NCBI GenBank assembly: GCA_965221555.1
Contig: OZ244895.1
Location: 1,178,001-1,242,000, forward strand
Reading direction: 5' to 3'
Source of the DNA: JAJEAD01 sp965221555
Lineage (GTDB): Bacteria > Pseudomonadota > Gammaproteobacteria > HK1
Length of the DNA: 64,000 nucleotides
The number at the start of each line of letters is the position of its first letter. Within the stretch, counting starts at the first letter, position 1. This document shows, piece by piece, positions 25,346 through 34,622 of the stretch. The notes beneath the pieces are model-generated. The model saw only the letters and a program-made list of their open reading frames with translations, made no database searches and was not told the origin of the DNA. The position numbers and the translations under genes are program-made.

Positions 25346-26440
25346 TCAGACCGGCGCCGGGTCGAAGAGACTGCGTTGCGGGGACGCGGGAACCGGAGGC
25401 ACGAAGCGGGTGCAGTCGGGCGAGGGGAGCTTGCGGTCGAATCCCAGCCGCCGCCGCGCGGTGGCGAAACGCCGTGCGATGAGCTCCGCGTACACGCCGG
25501 TGCCTCGCATCCGATGGCCGAAGCGGGGGTCGTTGTCGCGCCCGCCGCGGCACTGGCGGATGATGCTCATGACATGTGCGGCCCGTTCGGGAAAGTGGGA
25601 CTCCAGCCATTCCCGGAACAGGTCCTTGAGCTCATGGGGGAGCCGGACGAGGGTGTAATGGGCGACCATTGCGCCCGCTTCCCGGCTCGCCGCGAGTATG
25701 TCTTCGACTTCGGCGTCGTTGATGCAGGGGATGATGGGCGCGACCAGAACCCCGACCGGAACTCCCGCCTCCTTCAATGCGCGTACCGCTTCGAGCCGGC
25801 GGCGAGGTGAAGAGGTGCGAGGCTCGAGGATGCGCTTGAGTCCGGCATCAAGAGTGGTGACGCTGACGATGGCGCTTGCAAGACCGCGTGTCGCCATGGA
25901 GGCGAGCAGATCGAGGTCGCGCTCGATCAGCGCGCTCTTGGTGACGATGCCTACCGGGTGATGACAGCGATCGAGCACTTCGAGCAAGCTTCGGGTGACC
26001 CGGAGCCTGCGTTCGATCGGCTGATAGGGATCGGTGTTGGAGCCCAGCGCAATGGAACTTGGCCGGTATCCGGGACGGGAGAGCTCCTTTTCGAGCAGCG
26101 CGGCGGCGTTTTCCTTGAAGAACAGCCTGGTCTCGAAGTCGAGTCCGGGGGACAGGTCCAGCCAGGCGTGACTCGGGCGGGCGTAGCAGTAGACGCAACC
26201 GTGCTCGCACCCACGGTAGGGATTGATGGACTGATCGAAGTTGATGTCCGGCGACTGGTTGCGGGCGATGATGCTGCGCGCCGGATCGGGTCGCACCTCG
26301 GTTGCCAGGCGCGGCAAGGGTTCCTCTTCGCGATCCCAGCCGTCATCGAACTCGCTCACCGTCTGCGACTGGAAGCGCACAGCGGGATTGGACAACGCGC
26401 CTCGACCTTTGCGCGGGGCGGGCCGGTTCCCTGCGGGCAT
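25346..26440 (-). CDS. PA0069-family radical SAM protein
   Basis: 364 aa. The iron-sulfur motif is CEHGCVYCYARPSH (CX3CX2C), preceded by INPYRG; later GSNTDPYQPIERRLRVTRS and VTTLDAGLKRILEPRT are typical of the PA0069 group, related to spore photoproduct lyase. The reaction of this group is not established. C-terminus RSLFDP is also characteristic. Stands apart from the phosphonate genes. Confidence 0.88.
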   Translation of the reverse strand: MPAGNRPAPRKGRGALSNPAVRFQSQTVSEFDDGWDREEEPLPRLATEVRPDPARSIIARNQSPDINFDQSINPYRGCEHGCVYCYARPSHAWLDLSPGLDFETRLFFKENAAALLEKELSRPGYRPSSIALGSNTDPYQPIERRLRVTRSLLEVLDRCHHPVGIVTKSALIERDLDLLASMATRGLASAIVSVTTLDAGLKRILEPRTSSPRRRLEAVRALKEAGVPVGVLVAPIIPCINDAEVEDILAASREAGAMVAHYTLVRLPHELKDLFREWLESHFPERAAHVMSIIRQCRGGRDNDPRFGHRMRGTGVYAELIARRFATARRRLGFDRKLPSPDCTRFVPPVPASPQRSLFDPAPV

Positions 26441-26563
26441 GTGTCGTTCCTGTATTTACATACAGCACTCGAAGGCAAGGGTACTCGATCGAATCTGCAT
26501 GATCCAGGATCAGGGCGTCTTGGCGCCCGAAGCGGCAAGATAACTGGTGAGGCACCGTGTTAG

Positions 26564-26739
26564 CCCGGAAGTTTCACCGATTTTCGTAGCGAGGGCGCCA
26601 AGATGCCGTGATAGCAGGAAGCACGGACCGAAAGACGCTGAAGGCGTAGCCGACACTACGTCGAAGCGGCTTGAGGGAGTACGGCCCGCTAACACGAGCA
26701 TATTGGCGTCCGCAGTAGGAAATCGGTGAAACTTCCGGG
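26564..26739 (-). mobile_element. MITE copy 3 (reverse orientation)
   Basis: 176 bases, both ends CCCGGAAGTTTCACCGATTT (perfect inverted repeats), TTAG duplicated at 26560-26563 and 26740-26743. Between the radical SAM start and 27078 nothing else is recognisable; 26744-27078 holds no gene that I can support. Confidence 0.88.
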
Positions 26740-27078
26740 TTAGGGTTCCGGCCGCAGGCGCGGGCAACGGGTGTCGGTGATCCTATGCGCGTCGGGGCGG
26801 CGTCTGCCGGCAGCGGATTGCGCGAGGGCGGGCGACGTTCACGACGAAGTGCCGCCCCTCTGGGCCCGGACCCTCGACCGGGTTACCGGTGCGGCGCCTT
26901 CGCGGCGGTCGAACGAGACTGACGGGGAGGCGCGGGATCGATTCGTCTCGCGGCCGGTGATGATCCTGCCTATCTGGAGAGGGTCATGGGAGCGATGGTC
27001 GCCCGAAACTCGTCTTCGGTGGCGGGATGAACAAAGTTGCCTACGCAGGGCTTGTTCTGGTCAACCGCCTTTGTCGCT

Positions 27079-27306
27079 TCAACGCTTCCGGCGGACCCAG
27101 CCCGCCGCGCGCTTGGCGCGCCCGTCCTTGGCGTTGAGCTGGTTTACGTAGTTGCGCACGTATCGGGTCACCGCGCGCTTCGATCCTCGGGCACAGCCGT
27201 CGATTACGGTGTATTCGTTCTCGATGACGTAGCGGTGCCAGCAACCACTCCCGCCTTCCGGTGCGTCGGTCCTGTCTATGGAGACGAGCTTGAACGTACG
27301 ATCCAT
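27079..27306 (-). CDS. Small basic protein of unknown function
   Basis: 75 aa, start at 27306 after GAGGAGAATCG, an excellent ribosome site. It has a compact domain (CWHRYVIENEYTVIDGCARGS) then a basic helix VTRYVRNYVNQLNAKDGRAK and ends RKR. No family name recalled. The basic tail suggests nucleic-acid or ribosome contact (inference). Confidence 0.6.
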   Translation of the reverse strand: MDRTFKLVSIDRTDAPEGGSGCWHRYVIENEYTVIDGCARGSKRAVTRYVRNYVNQLNAKDGRAKRAAGWVRRKR

Positions 27307-27907
27307 CGATTCTCCTCTATCGGCTCTTGGGATAGCTGAACCGGGCTCGTATCGGTCGGTGCCGAAACGCAAACCCACACGTTCAACAAAGCAAGAGCGT
27401 CCCGGCGCCTTCCGGATGACCAGTCCCGGGTCAGCCGGCTCAGGGTCGCTTCAGGCCAGTGGTTGAATCGATACGTACGTGCGTCAGCGCAGGTTCCGGT
27501 GTGGCAGTGACGGGTTCAGATATCCGATTGGGTATCAAGTTGTTGATATTGAATCGCTCCTGTCGCGAAAGTTATCAGCTTCGCTCTCGAAAAGCCACCG
27601 GCACCCTGTTGCGCGAGAAGCGATACTGAAGGGAGGAGTCGCATCCCTGGTCGGAGTGCGATTGCAACGCAAGGTGGTCCTGGCCCGCATGTTTCAGGGA
27701 TCATCCGGCGATGATCGCGACGCTTCGCACCGGACGGAGTCGAACGGTGGGGAGGGTACGCGCCTTTCTCAAAGGCGGCGAAGAAGTGGAGTTCATGACA
27801 CCGGCCCGCTCGCCCCCCTGATAAGGCACAATGTCGCGAGCCGGGCCCTTGCGCCGAGTGCGGCCCGGCGTCTTCACGCAACACTGCCCGATCCGAAGGA
27901 CTCGCCG
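27307..27907. other. Gene-free stretch
   Basis: An open frame runs through it into the next gene, but its translation is arginine/serine-rich and unlike a protein, and the ribosome site is at 27894-27899. No RNA gene or repeat seen. Confidence 0.5.
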
Positions 27908-28789
27908 GTGAGCGATCGCGATACCTTTGTTCTCGAACACAAAGACGACTTCGAACAGGTCTACGACCTCGACGATCCACGCCCCTACTACCAGGGTCTT
28001 CGCCCCGGCGACTATCGGATGCCGGGAGTGGTGGCGGAGTGGCTTCGCGTCAAGGCGCCCGTCATCGCGGCCGCGCGAGGTCGCTCGGGTACTCTTCGCA
28101 TGCTGGACTTCGCGTGCGGATACGGGGCGATCGGGGCGCTCCTGCGCCACGAGGTCACCATGGACGGCCTGTATCGTCACTACGCCGGCGGGTGGCGCCG
28201 GTCCGACGCTCGGGTCAACTGGTCGTCGGACCGTGCCGCCTTCGCGCCCCTGAGGCGCGAGGACGAACGCTACGAGATTGGAGGGCTCGACACTGCGCGA
28301 GTCGCGGTGGAGTACGCGCGCCACATGGGGTTCATCGACATCGGCTTCAGCGAAGACCTCAACGGCGGGCCGCCCGGAGCGGGGCTTGGGCGTTTTCTCT
28401 CCGGCACCGATATCGTCGTCGAGTGCGGTGGGCTCGGCCCCATGCTGAACACCGCGATGGAGCGCATGGTCCACGCGACCCGGGACACGAGCCGTCCCTG
28501 GTTTCTCCACTGTCCCCGGCCCGATGTCGACTGGGGGGCGCTACATGCCTTGTGGGCGGAGGTCGGGTACGAGGCCTCGGTCTGCGTGCGGGCCCCGGTG
28601 CGTTACCGAAAGCCACTGAGCGATCACGAGCGCGACCAGATGCTGAAGCTGTCCGCGCAGTTCGGCTACCGAGCGGAGCAAGTGATGGAATCGGGGTACA
28701 TCCTGGTGGAGATGACCCTTGCTCGCCCCCGGGGCGATGCCGAGGGAGCGACGATGGAGGAGCTTCTCTTCCGCGACGAGGCGGGCTAA
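27908..28789 (+). CDS. SAM-dependent methyltransferase-like protein
   Basis: 293 aa, GTG start at 27908, eight bases after GAAGGA. RMLDFACGYGAIGALLRHE is a Rossmann motif I of class I methyltransferases. After it come IGGLDTARVAVEYARHMGFID and DIVVECGGLGPMLN, where the acidic motif lies. The substrate is unknown. The stop TAA is inside the 4-bp target duplication of MITE copy 4, so the insertion occurred exactly at the stop and left the protein intact. Confidence 0.65.
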   Translation: MSDRDTFVLEHKDDFEQVYDLDDPRPYYQGLRPGDYRMPGVVAEWLRVKAPVIAAARGRSGTLRMLDFACGYGAIGALLRHEVTMDGLYRHYAGGWRRSDARVNWSSDRAAFAPLRREDERYEIGGLDTARVAVEYARHMGFIDIGFSEDLNGGPPGAGLGRFLSGTDIVVECGGLGPMLNTAMERMVHATRDTSRPWFLHCPRPDVDWGALHALWAEVGYEASVCVRAPVRYRKPLSDHERDQMLKLSAQFGYRAEQVMESGYILVEMTLARPRGDAEGATMEELLFRDEAG

Positions 28790-28965
28790 CCCGGATGTTT
28801 CACCGATTTCCTACTGCGAACGCCAATATGCTCGCGTCAGCGGGTCGTACTCCCTCAAGCCGCTTCGACGTAGTGTCAGCTACGCCTTCAGCGTCTTTCG
28901 GTCCGTGCGCCCCACTGTCACGGCATCTTGGCGCTCTCGCTACGAAAATCGGTGAAACATCCGGG
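28790..28965 (+). mobile_element. MITE copy 4, at a stop codon
   Basis: 176 bases, ends CCCGGATGTTTCACCGATTT, perfect inverse on the right; CTAA duplicated at 28786-28789 and 28966-28969. The left CTAA contains the TAA stop of the upstream gene. Confidence 0.88.
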
Positions 28966-28992
28966 CTAAAGCGCGCTCGCTTCGCGCCCAAG

Positions 28993-29170
28993 CTGCAAGT
29001 CTCACCGATTTCTCGACTCGCAGGCGCCAATATGCTCGCGGTAGCGGTCCGTACTCCCTCAAGGCGCTTTCGACTTCGCGTCGGCTGCGTCTTGCGCGTC
29101 TCTCGGCCCGCGCGCCCCGCCACACGGCACCTTGCCGCCCGAAGAAGTCGTAAAACGCGAATCTTGCGGG
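28993..29170 (+). mobile_element. MITE copy 5, diverged, at a stop codon
   Basis: Same plan as the standard copies (CAAGTCTCACCGATTTCTCGACT at left, CTCCCTCAAGGCGC and CGGCACCTTG inside, CTTGCGGG at right) but with many changes. Its right end abuts TCAG, which is CTGA on the minus strand and holds the stop of the universal stress gene. Confidence 0.65.
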
Positions 29171-30070
29171 TCAGTGCGCCATCACGACGGGAAGTTCAGC
29201 GTGCGACAGGACGTGTCGGGTTATGCCTCCGAACACGAGCTGGCGTAGCCGGCCGCGGGTGTAGGCGCCCTTGACCATCAGGTCGGCCCCGACGCTCTTC
29301 GCGGCGTCGAGCAGGGCCTCTCCCGCGCTTTGCCCACTCGCTTCCACCGTGCGGGTCTCGGCGCTGATGCCGCTGCGCACGAGACTGGCGACCGCGGCCT
29401 CCGCGCTCGGTCCCGGCACTTCCGCTCCCGCCACCGTGACCATGAAGACCCGGTTCGCCTCTCTCAGAAAGGGCATGCCCGCGGCGATGGTGCGGGCCGC
29501 TTCGTGGCTGGCATTCCAGTGAATGACGACATTGCGCCCCAGCTCCTGGGGTGTTTCGGGGGCGGCGAGCAGCACTGGCCGGCCGCTCTCGAAGAACACC
29601 GACTCGCACATTGCTTCCCAGTCGGTGATCGCTTGATCGGAGGTGCGCGCGATGACGGTGATGTCGAAGAGCCGCGCCCGGTCGCCGACCAACTGCGCCT
29701 CGAAGCCCTCGACCGACTCGAAGCTGGCGGATGGGCCGGACCCGGCTTCGGTGAGGGGGCGCATGGGAATGCCACGTTCGGCCATGAGCGCGCTGAAGCG
29801 TTCGCGCACCGCGTCGGTGTGATCCCCGTCCTCGTCCTTCATGCAGGCGATGTAGGCGCCGGCTCCGGCGAGCGCTATGCCGTCTACCGGCAGGATTTGC
29901 GGCCGGCGCGCGAAGTGGAGTCCCTCGATGTGGCTGTCGAAACGGTGGGCGATCAGGCAGGCCTGCTCCAGGGCCGTCAGTGCCTGCGGTTCGTCGTTGA
30001 ACGGGAGCAGAATGGTCTTGATGTTCGCATCCTCCCGCGCGGAATGCGCGCTGAAGTCGAAGCCTTGCAT
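29171..30070 (-). CDS. Universal stress protein, tandem UspA domains
   Basis: 299 aa from ATG 30070. The first UspA domain starts NIKTILLPFNDEPQALTALE, the second around NVVIHWNASHEAARTIAAGMPF; the second ends with the nucleotide-binding pattern GADLMVKGAYTRGRLRQLVF...GGITRHVLSHAELPVVMAH. Cytoplasmic stress-tolerance protein of unspecified activity. The stop codon touches MITE copy 5. Divergent from the MetE-like gene, with 179 bases between. Confidence 0.85.
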   Translation of the reverse strand: MQGFDFSAHSAREDANIKTILLPFNDEPQALTALEQACLIAHRFDSHIEGLHFARRPQILPVDGIALAGAGAYIACMKDEDGDHTDAVRERFSALMAERGIPMRPLTEAGSGPSASFESVEGFEAQLVGDRARLFDITVIARTSDQAITDWEAMCESVFFESGRPVLLAAPETPQELGRNVVIHWNASHEAARTIAAGMPFLREANRVFMVTVAGAEVPGPSAEAAVASLVRSGISAETRTVEASGQSAGEALLDAAKSVGADLMVKGAYTRGRLRQLVFGGITRHVLSHAELPVVMAH

Positions 30071-30249
30071 GCGGCGATACCGTAACCTAGCGTAGACAAA
30101 GTGGCGGTGGGTCGCAAACCGGCCGGCCCGCGGCGCGGATGCCTGGCGTGGTCCCGACCCCGTGCGCGGGCGGGATGGGCGGCGCACTCGCCGCGTCGGG
30201 ATCGAGATGGCGGGACCGGCAAGAGAGCGCCAATGGAGGAGCTTGCACG

Positions 30250-31299
30250 GTGTTGACGACGACGATAGGGGCCTACCCCAAACCTGACGACCTGCCTTTG
30301 CCGGACTGGTTTCGGGCTCCGGCCGGGCCGGATACCGACGAACCCACGCACGGATGGAGTCAGGCGATGGAGGCGCTCGGCCCCGATGCCGAAGCCGCAC
30401 TCGCCCGCGCCACCCGGACCGTCATCCAGGACCAGATCGAGGCCGGGGTGGACATTCCGACCGACGGCGAAATCCGCCGCGAGAACTACATCCACTACCA
30501 CTGCCGGCATCTCGACGGTTTCGACTTCGAGCGTCTGGTGGAACGTGACCTGCGGGGGGGCGCCTACCGCGCTCGCCTGCCCGCGATCACCGGACCCGTT
30601 GCCGCGCGCGAACGCTTCTTGCCTGAGGAGTGGCGTCTCGCCCAGTCCTTCACGGAGCGCCCGCTCAAGGTCACCATGCCGGGACCGATGACCATCACGG
30701 ATACCACCGCCGACTTGCACTACTCCGACCCCAGGCGGCTGGGTGCGGACCTTGCCCGCGCCCTCAACCTCGAAGTGCTCGCGCTCGCCGACGCGGGGTG
30801 CCTGCACATACAGGTCGACGAGCCAGTCTTCGCCCGCAAACCCGACGAGGCACTGGACTACGGCATGGAGAACCTGGAGCAGGTGTTCCACGGATGTCCC
30901 GACAGCGTGACCCGCACCGTGCACATGTGCTGCGGCTACCCGGATCGGCTGGACAACCCGAACTATCCGAAGGCCTCGCCCGACAGTTACATGCGCCTTG
31001 CGGGGGCGGTGGACGGCTCGCCCTTCGTCGATGCGATTTCCATCGAGGACGCGCATCGGCCGAATGATCTTTCGCTGCTGGAGGCGTTTTGCGCTACCAC
31101 CGTCATCATCGGCGTGGTGGCGGTCGCGAAGAGCCGCTTGGAGTCGGTGGAGGAAATTCGTGAACGGCTGCGCTCGGCCCTCGGGCACATCGATCCGCAC
31201 CGCTTGATCGCCGCACCCGACTGTGGGTTGGGGCTGCTCGGTCGAGACCTGGCGCGAGCCAAGCTTCGCCACCTGTGCGAGGCGGCGCACAGCCTGTAG
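30250..31299 (+). CDS. Core methionine-synthase-like protein, second copy
   Basis: 349 aa, GTG start at 30250 after GGAGGA. Homologous along its length to the protein at 18337-19434, sharing TTTIGAYPKP, QVDEPVFARKPD, VHMCCGYP, ISIEDAHRPNDLSLLE and AAPDCGLGLLGRDLA. All MetE-type zinc ligands (His, Cys, Glu, Cys) are kept. Here it stands alone, beside a universal stress gene. The two copies have clearly diverged, so they may act on different donors. Confidence 0.82.
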   Translation: MLTTTIGAYPKPDDLPLPDWFRAPAGPDTDEPTHGWSQAMEALGPDAEAALARATRTVIQDQIEAGVDIPTDGEIRRENYIHYHCRHLDGFDFERLVERDLRGGAYRARLPAITGPVAARERFLPEEWRLAQSFTERPLKVTMPGPMTITDTTADLHYSDPRRLGADLARALNLEVLALADAGCLHIQVDEPVFARKPDEALDYGMENLEQVFHGCPDSVTRTVHMCCGYPDRLDNPNYPKASPDSYMRLAGAVDGSPFVDAISIEDAHRPNDLSLLEAFCATTVIIGVVAVAKSRLESVEEIRERLRSALGHIDPHRLIAAPDCGLGLLGRDLARAKLRHLCEAAHSL

Positions 31300-31570
31300 C
31301 CGTCGGCGGGAGGCGAAGGCCGCCAGAGGCCACGACCCGCGACCGCAATCCGGTCACCCATGCCGGGTGCCGGGTGCCGGGTGGACCAGTGGACATGCCC
31401 GTGGCCGGACGCGACTCGGGTCCGCTCATCCCTGTCGACCAAGTCGAAGCGACAGCTCCATGCGGCGCGGCAGGTCGCGTCGGGTCGCGTCGGGAGGGTT
31501 CACTTGACGTCATCCGGCGCGAGCGGTGATCGTCCACACCAATCACCTTGTTTCCCGAGGGAGAATGTCC

Positions 31571-32476
31571 ATGTTCGATCTTCGCAATCGTTGCCTTCGG
31601 GCCGCGTTCGCCGCGGCTGTGGCACTGCCCGCTCTGGTTCTGGCGGACGCGGCAAGCGCCGGCGCCGTTACGCAGGTCGCGGCGGACCCGGCCGATTCGT
31701 CCACCGCATCCGGAGTCTCCGCGGGCGCGTCGGAGTCGATGTCGCCGGGGACCTCGATCCTCGACGGTCTCTACTTCCGGGCCGGGATCCTCGTCGACCG
31801 GCCGAAGGATACGCGCTTTCTGGACGTGGACTGCTCGAGCACTTCTCCGGCCGCCCTCTATGGCTGCGGGCAGGGTGTCGACGGCATGCCGCTCAGCGCC
31901 GTGGGGGACTTCAGCACCACGAGCGGCTTCGAGCTCGGGATCGGCCGGGTCGCGACATCCCCCCTGCGTCTGGAGGCTGTCCTTTCTCATCGATCCGACC
32001 TGTCCTTTGCGGGCCACGCCAATTTCCATCAGCTCCGGCCGACCGATCGGCAGGAGGTCTCGGCGGACCTGAACGTGCTTTCCGGCATGCTCGTCGCTTA
32101 CGTGGATCTTTCCGAGCCGGTTCTTCCCTATTTCACATCCCTTCGCCCCTTCGTCGGGGCCGGAGCCGGCTTGTCCCATATCGATATCGACGAGACGCAC
32201 ATGGAGTTTCCGAGAACGAGGACGGTGGTTCCGGGAGGCCAGCGGACCAACGTCTCGTGGATGCTGGCGGCCGGGATCGCGCTTCCGCTGGGAGAGGGAC
32301 CGATTCTCGATGTCGCCTGGCGTTACACAGACCACGGCGACATCGAAACCGGTCGCGGCACGGGTCGGGTCGAGTGGCGCGATGGTGGCCGAGCACCCCT
32401 GGATATCGATCTCGCCAAGACGAGAGCCGAGCTGCGGGGCCACGGATTCGCGATCTCTTTGCGCTACCCGTTCTGA
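31571..32476 (+). CDS. Outer-membrane beta-barrel protein
   Basis: 301 aa. Start at 31571 fits GAGGGA; an ATG six bases earlier is possible. Signal peptide of about 30 residues (LRAAFAAAVALPALVLADAASA). Alternating strands follow (FELGIGRVATSPLRLEAVLSH, FRPFVGAGAGLSH-like turns) and the chain ends ISLRYPF with terminal phenylalanine, the outer-membrane insertion signal. It resembles opacity/OmpA-type small barrels. Function unknown. The 271 bases before it hold only short GC repeats (GCCGGGT three times at 31362-31382). Confidence 0.7.
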   Translation: MFDLRNRCLRAAFAAAVALPALVLADAASAGAVTQVAADPADSSTASGVSAGASESMSPGTSILDGLYFRAGILVDRPKDTRFLDVDCSSTSPAALYGCGQGVDGMPLSAVGDFSTTSGFELGIGRVATSPLRLEAVLSHRSDLSFAGHANFHQLRPTDRQEVSADLNVLSGMLVAYVDLSEPVLPYFTSLRPFVGAGAGLSHIDIDETHMEFPRTRTVVPGGQRTNVSWMLAAGIALPLGEGPILDVAWRYTDHGDIETGRGTGRVEWRDGGRAPLDIDLAKTRAELRGHGFAISLRYPF

Positions 32477-32683
32477 ATCCGGTGCACCGCATCGTTGGCT
32501 CCGTCGCCCGTGAGTGCGTCAGCTGATCTTGGCCAATATCAAGGTTTCTCGGGTCATGCCCCCGAATAATCTCGGCGCAGGGCAAGGAGGCTCTATCGCG
32601 TAAACGGCAGGACTTCTCTCCATGCACGACTTGGCGGAAGTTTCCGGGGGCTTTGCCGATCCCGCTTGGTGAGGGGTAATGGG

Positions 32684-34291
32684 ATGGCCAGGAACCTGAC
32701 GAGCTGGAATCCGGAAGACGAGGCGTTCTGGCAGGCCAAGGGCCGGCGCATCGCAAGGCGCAATCTGTGGATCTCCATTCCCTGCCTGCTGTGCGGCTTC
32801 GCGGTGTGGCTGTACTGGGGGATCATCACGGTGCAGATGATCAACCTGAAGTTTCCGTTCTCCCAGGCGGAACTCTTCACCCTCGCCGCGATCGCCGGGT
32901 TGAGCGGAGCGACCCTGCGAATCCCTTCCTCGTTCTTCATCCGAATGGCCGGTGGCCGCAACACGATCTCTCTGACGACGGCGCTGCTGATCGTCCCGGC
33001 GGCCGGTACCGGTCTCCTGCTGCAGAATCCGCAGACCCCGCTGTGGCAGTTCCAGGTAATGGCGCTGCTGTCCGGCTTCGGTGGCGGCAATTTTGCCTCC
33101 TCGATGTCGAACATCTCATTTTTCTATCCGAAGAAGATGCAGGGCCTGTCACTAGGCTTGAATGCCGGTCTCGGCAACTTCGGTGTGACCACGATGCAGA
33201 TCGTGGTGCCGCTGGTCATGACCGTCGGAGTCTTTGGCGGCTCGGCGCTGGTCCTCGCCAACAGCTCCGGGACACTGGTTGGCAAGATCCCGGCCGGGAC
33301 CGAGACCTACCTTCACAATGCCGGCTATGTCTGGGTCGCCATCCTCGTACCGCTGGTGATCGCGGCCTGGCTCGGCATGAACAACATCACCGCCTCGCAT
33401 GTGTCCCCGGGGCTCGGGTCGACCACCGCGGCCTTCGGCAAGATCCTCGGCATGCTGGGAATCGGACTGGTCACCGCGTCCATCGGGCTATGGCTTCTGC
33501 TTCCGGCCAAGGCCGGCGGTTCCGGGCTGGAGCTCAGCAAGTGGCTCGTTTTGCCGCTCGTGATCGCCGCAACGATATTCGCGCTCCGGCTTGTTCCCGG
33601 CTCGATTCGCCACAGCCTCGATCAGCAATACGCGATCTTCAGGAACAAGCACACCTGGGCGATGACGATCATCTACACCATGACCTTCGGCTCCTTCATC
33701 GGCTACGCCGCCGCCTTCGGCCTGGCGATAAAGGTGGTGTTCGGATTCCAGCACATCGAGGTCGATGGGATGATGACCCACACGAGTGTGAACCCGAACG
33801 GGCCGAGTGCATTGATGTACGCCTGGACGGGTCCGTTCATCGGTGCGCTCATCCGCCCCCTCGGCGGCATGATCTCCGACCGTCTGGGCGGGGCGCTGGT
33901 GACGCAGATCGTCTCCGCGATCATGACGGCTTGCGCGCTCGGGGTGGCGTATTTCATGTCGCTCGCCTACGCCTCGGCGACGCCGGAAGACTATTTCCTG
34001 CCCTTCCTGATCCTGTTCCTGATCCTCTTCGCCGCGACCGGCATCGGCAACGGCTCGACCTTCCGCACGATCGCTATCGTCTTCGACCGGGAGCAGGCCG
34101 GCCCGGTGCTGGGCTGGACATCGGCGGTCGCCGCCTACGGCGCCTTCATCATCCCGAAGGTATTCGGCGAGCAGATAAAGGCGACCACGCCGGAGTACGC
34201 ACTGTACGGGTTCACCGCGTTCTACATCGTCTGCATCGCCATCAACTGGTGGTTCTATCTGCGCAAGAACGCCTACGTGAAGAACCCCTGA
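32684..34291 (+). CDS. narK: NarK-type nitrate/nitrite transporter (MFS)
   Basis: 535 aa, about 12-14 membrane segments. The nitrate-porter signature is visible twice: GGGNFASSMSNISFFYPKK with GLNAGLGNFGV, and later GIGNGSTFRTIAIVF. Conserved arginines lie in TLRIPSSFFIR and IRPLGGMISDRLGG. It should move nitrate or nitrite across the inner membrane. No nitrate reductase or regulator is nearby. Start at 32684 follows GAGGGG. Confidence 0.87.
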   Translation: MARNLTSWNPEDEAFWQAKGRRIARRNLWISIPCLLCGFAVWLYWGIITVQMINLKFPFSQAELFTLAAIAGLSGATLRIPSSFFIRMAGGRNTISLTTALLIVPAAGTGLLLQNPQTPLWQFQVMALLSGFGGGNFASSMSNISFFYPKKMQGLSLGLNAGLGNFGVTTMQIVVPLVMTVGVFGGSALVLANSSGTLVGKIPAGTETYLHNAGYVWVAILVPLVIAAWLGMNNITASHVSPGLGSTTAAFGKILGMLGIGLVTASIGLWLLLPAKAGGSGLELSKWLVLPLVIAATIFALRLVPGSIRHSLDQQYAIFRNKHTWAMTIIYTMTFGSFIGYAAAFGLAIKVVFGFQHIEVDGMMTHTSVNPNGPSALMYAWTGPFIGALIRPLGGMISDRLGGALVTQIVSAIMTACALGVAYFMSLAYASATPEDYFLPFLILFLILFAATGIGNGSTFRTIAIVFDREQAGPVLGWTSAVAAYGAFIIPKVFGEQIKATTPEYALYGFTAFYIVCIAINWWFYLRKNAYVKNP

Positions 34292-34622
34292 GCAGATCGG
34301 CGCGAGCGCCCCTTACCTCAGAGGGCCGTCGCTACAGGTAAGCTCCGGCGACGCAGGCCGGCATGGAAGGCCAGCCCGCATATTGCACGGACTTTCAGCC
34401 GCTTCGGGCGCCTTGCACCGGCAGACATGTCGCGTCCCTTGGCAGGACAAGAGTCGGGTCCATCGTCCATCAGCGGTGTGCGGAAGTTTCGTTTCGTTCC
34501 GACCGCCGCACGCGGGTAGACATGTCGCATCCATTCGCCGAGTAAATCGTCGATCTCAGCGTCCGCCCACGTTGTGCGGCGGCTTGTGCGAAGATTGGGG
34601 CGACTGGGAGAGGGAGAGTGCG
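34292..34622. other. Gene-free stretch
   Basis: A short GGCGC/GCGCC hairpin lies at about 34297-34308 after narK. The motif AGACATGTCGC occurs twice at ~34424 and ~34518. No supported gene. Confidence 0.45.

Noticed and set aside
27479..27907. N-terminal extension of the methyltransferase-like gene
   Set aside because: Arg/Ser-rich non-protein-like translation; a proper ribosome site precedes GTG 27908.
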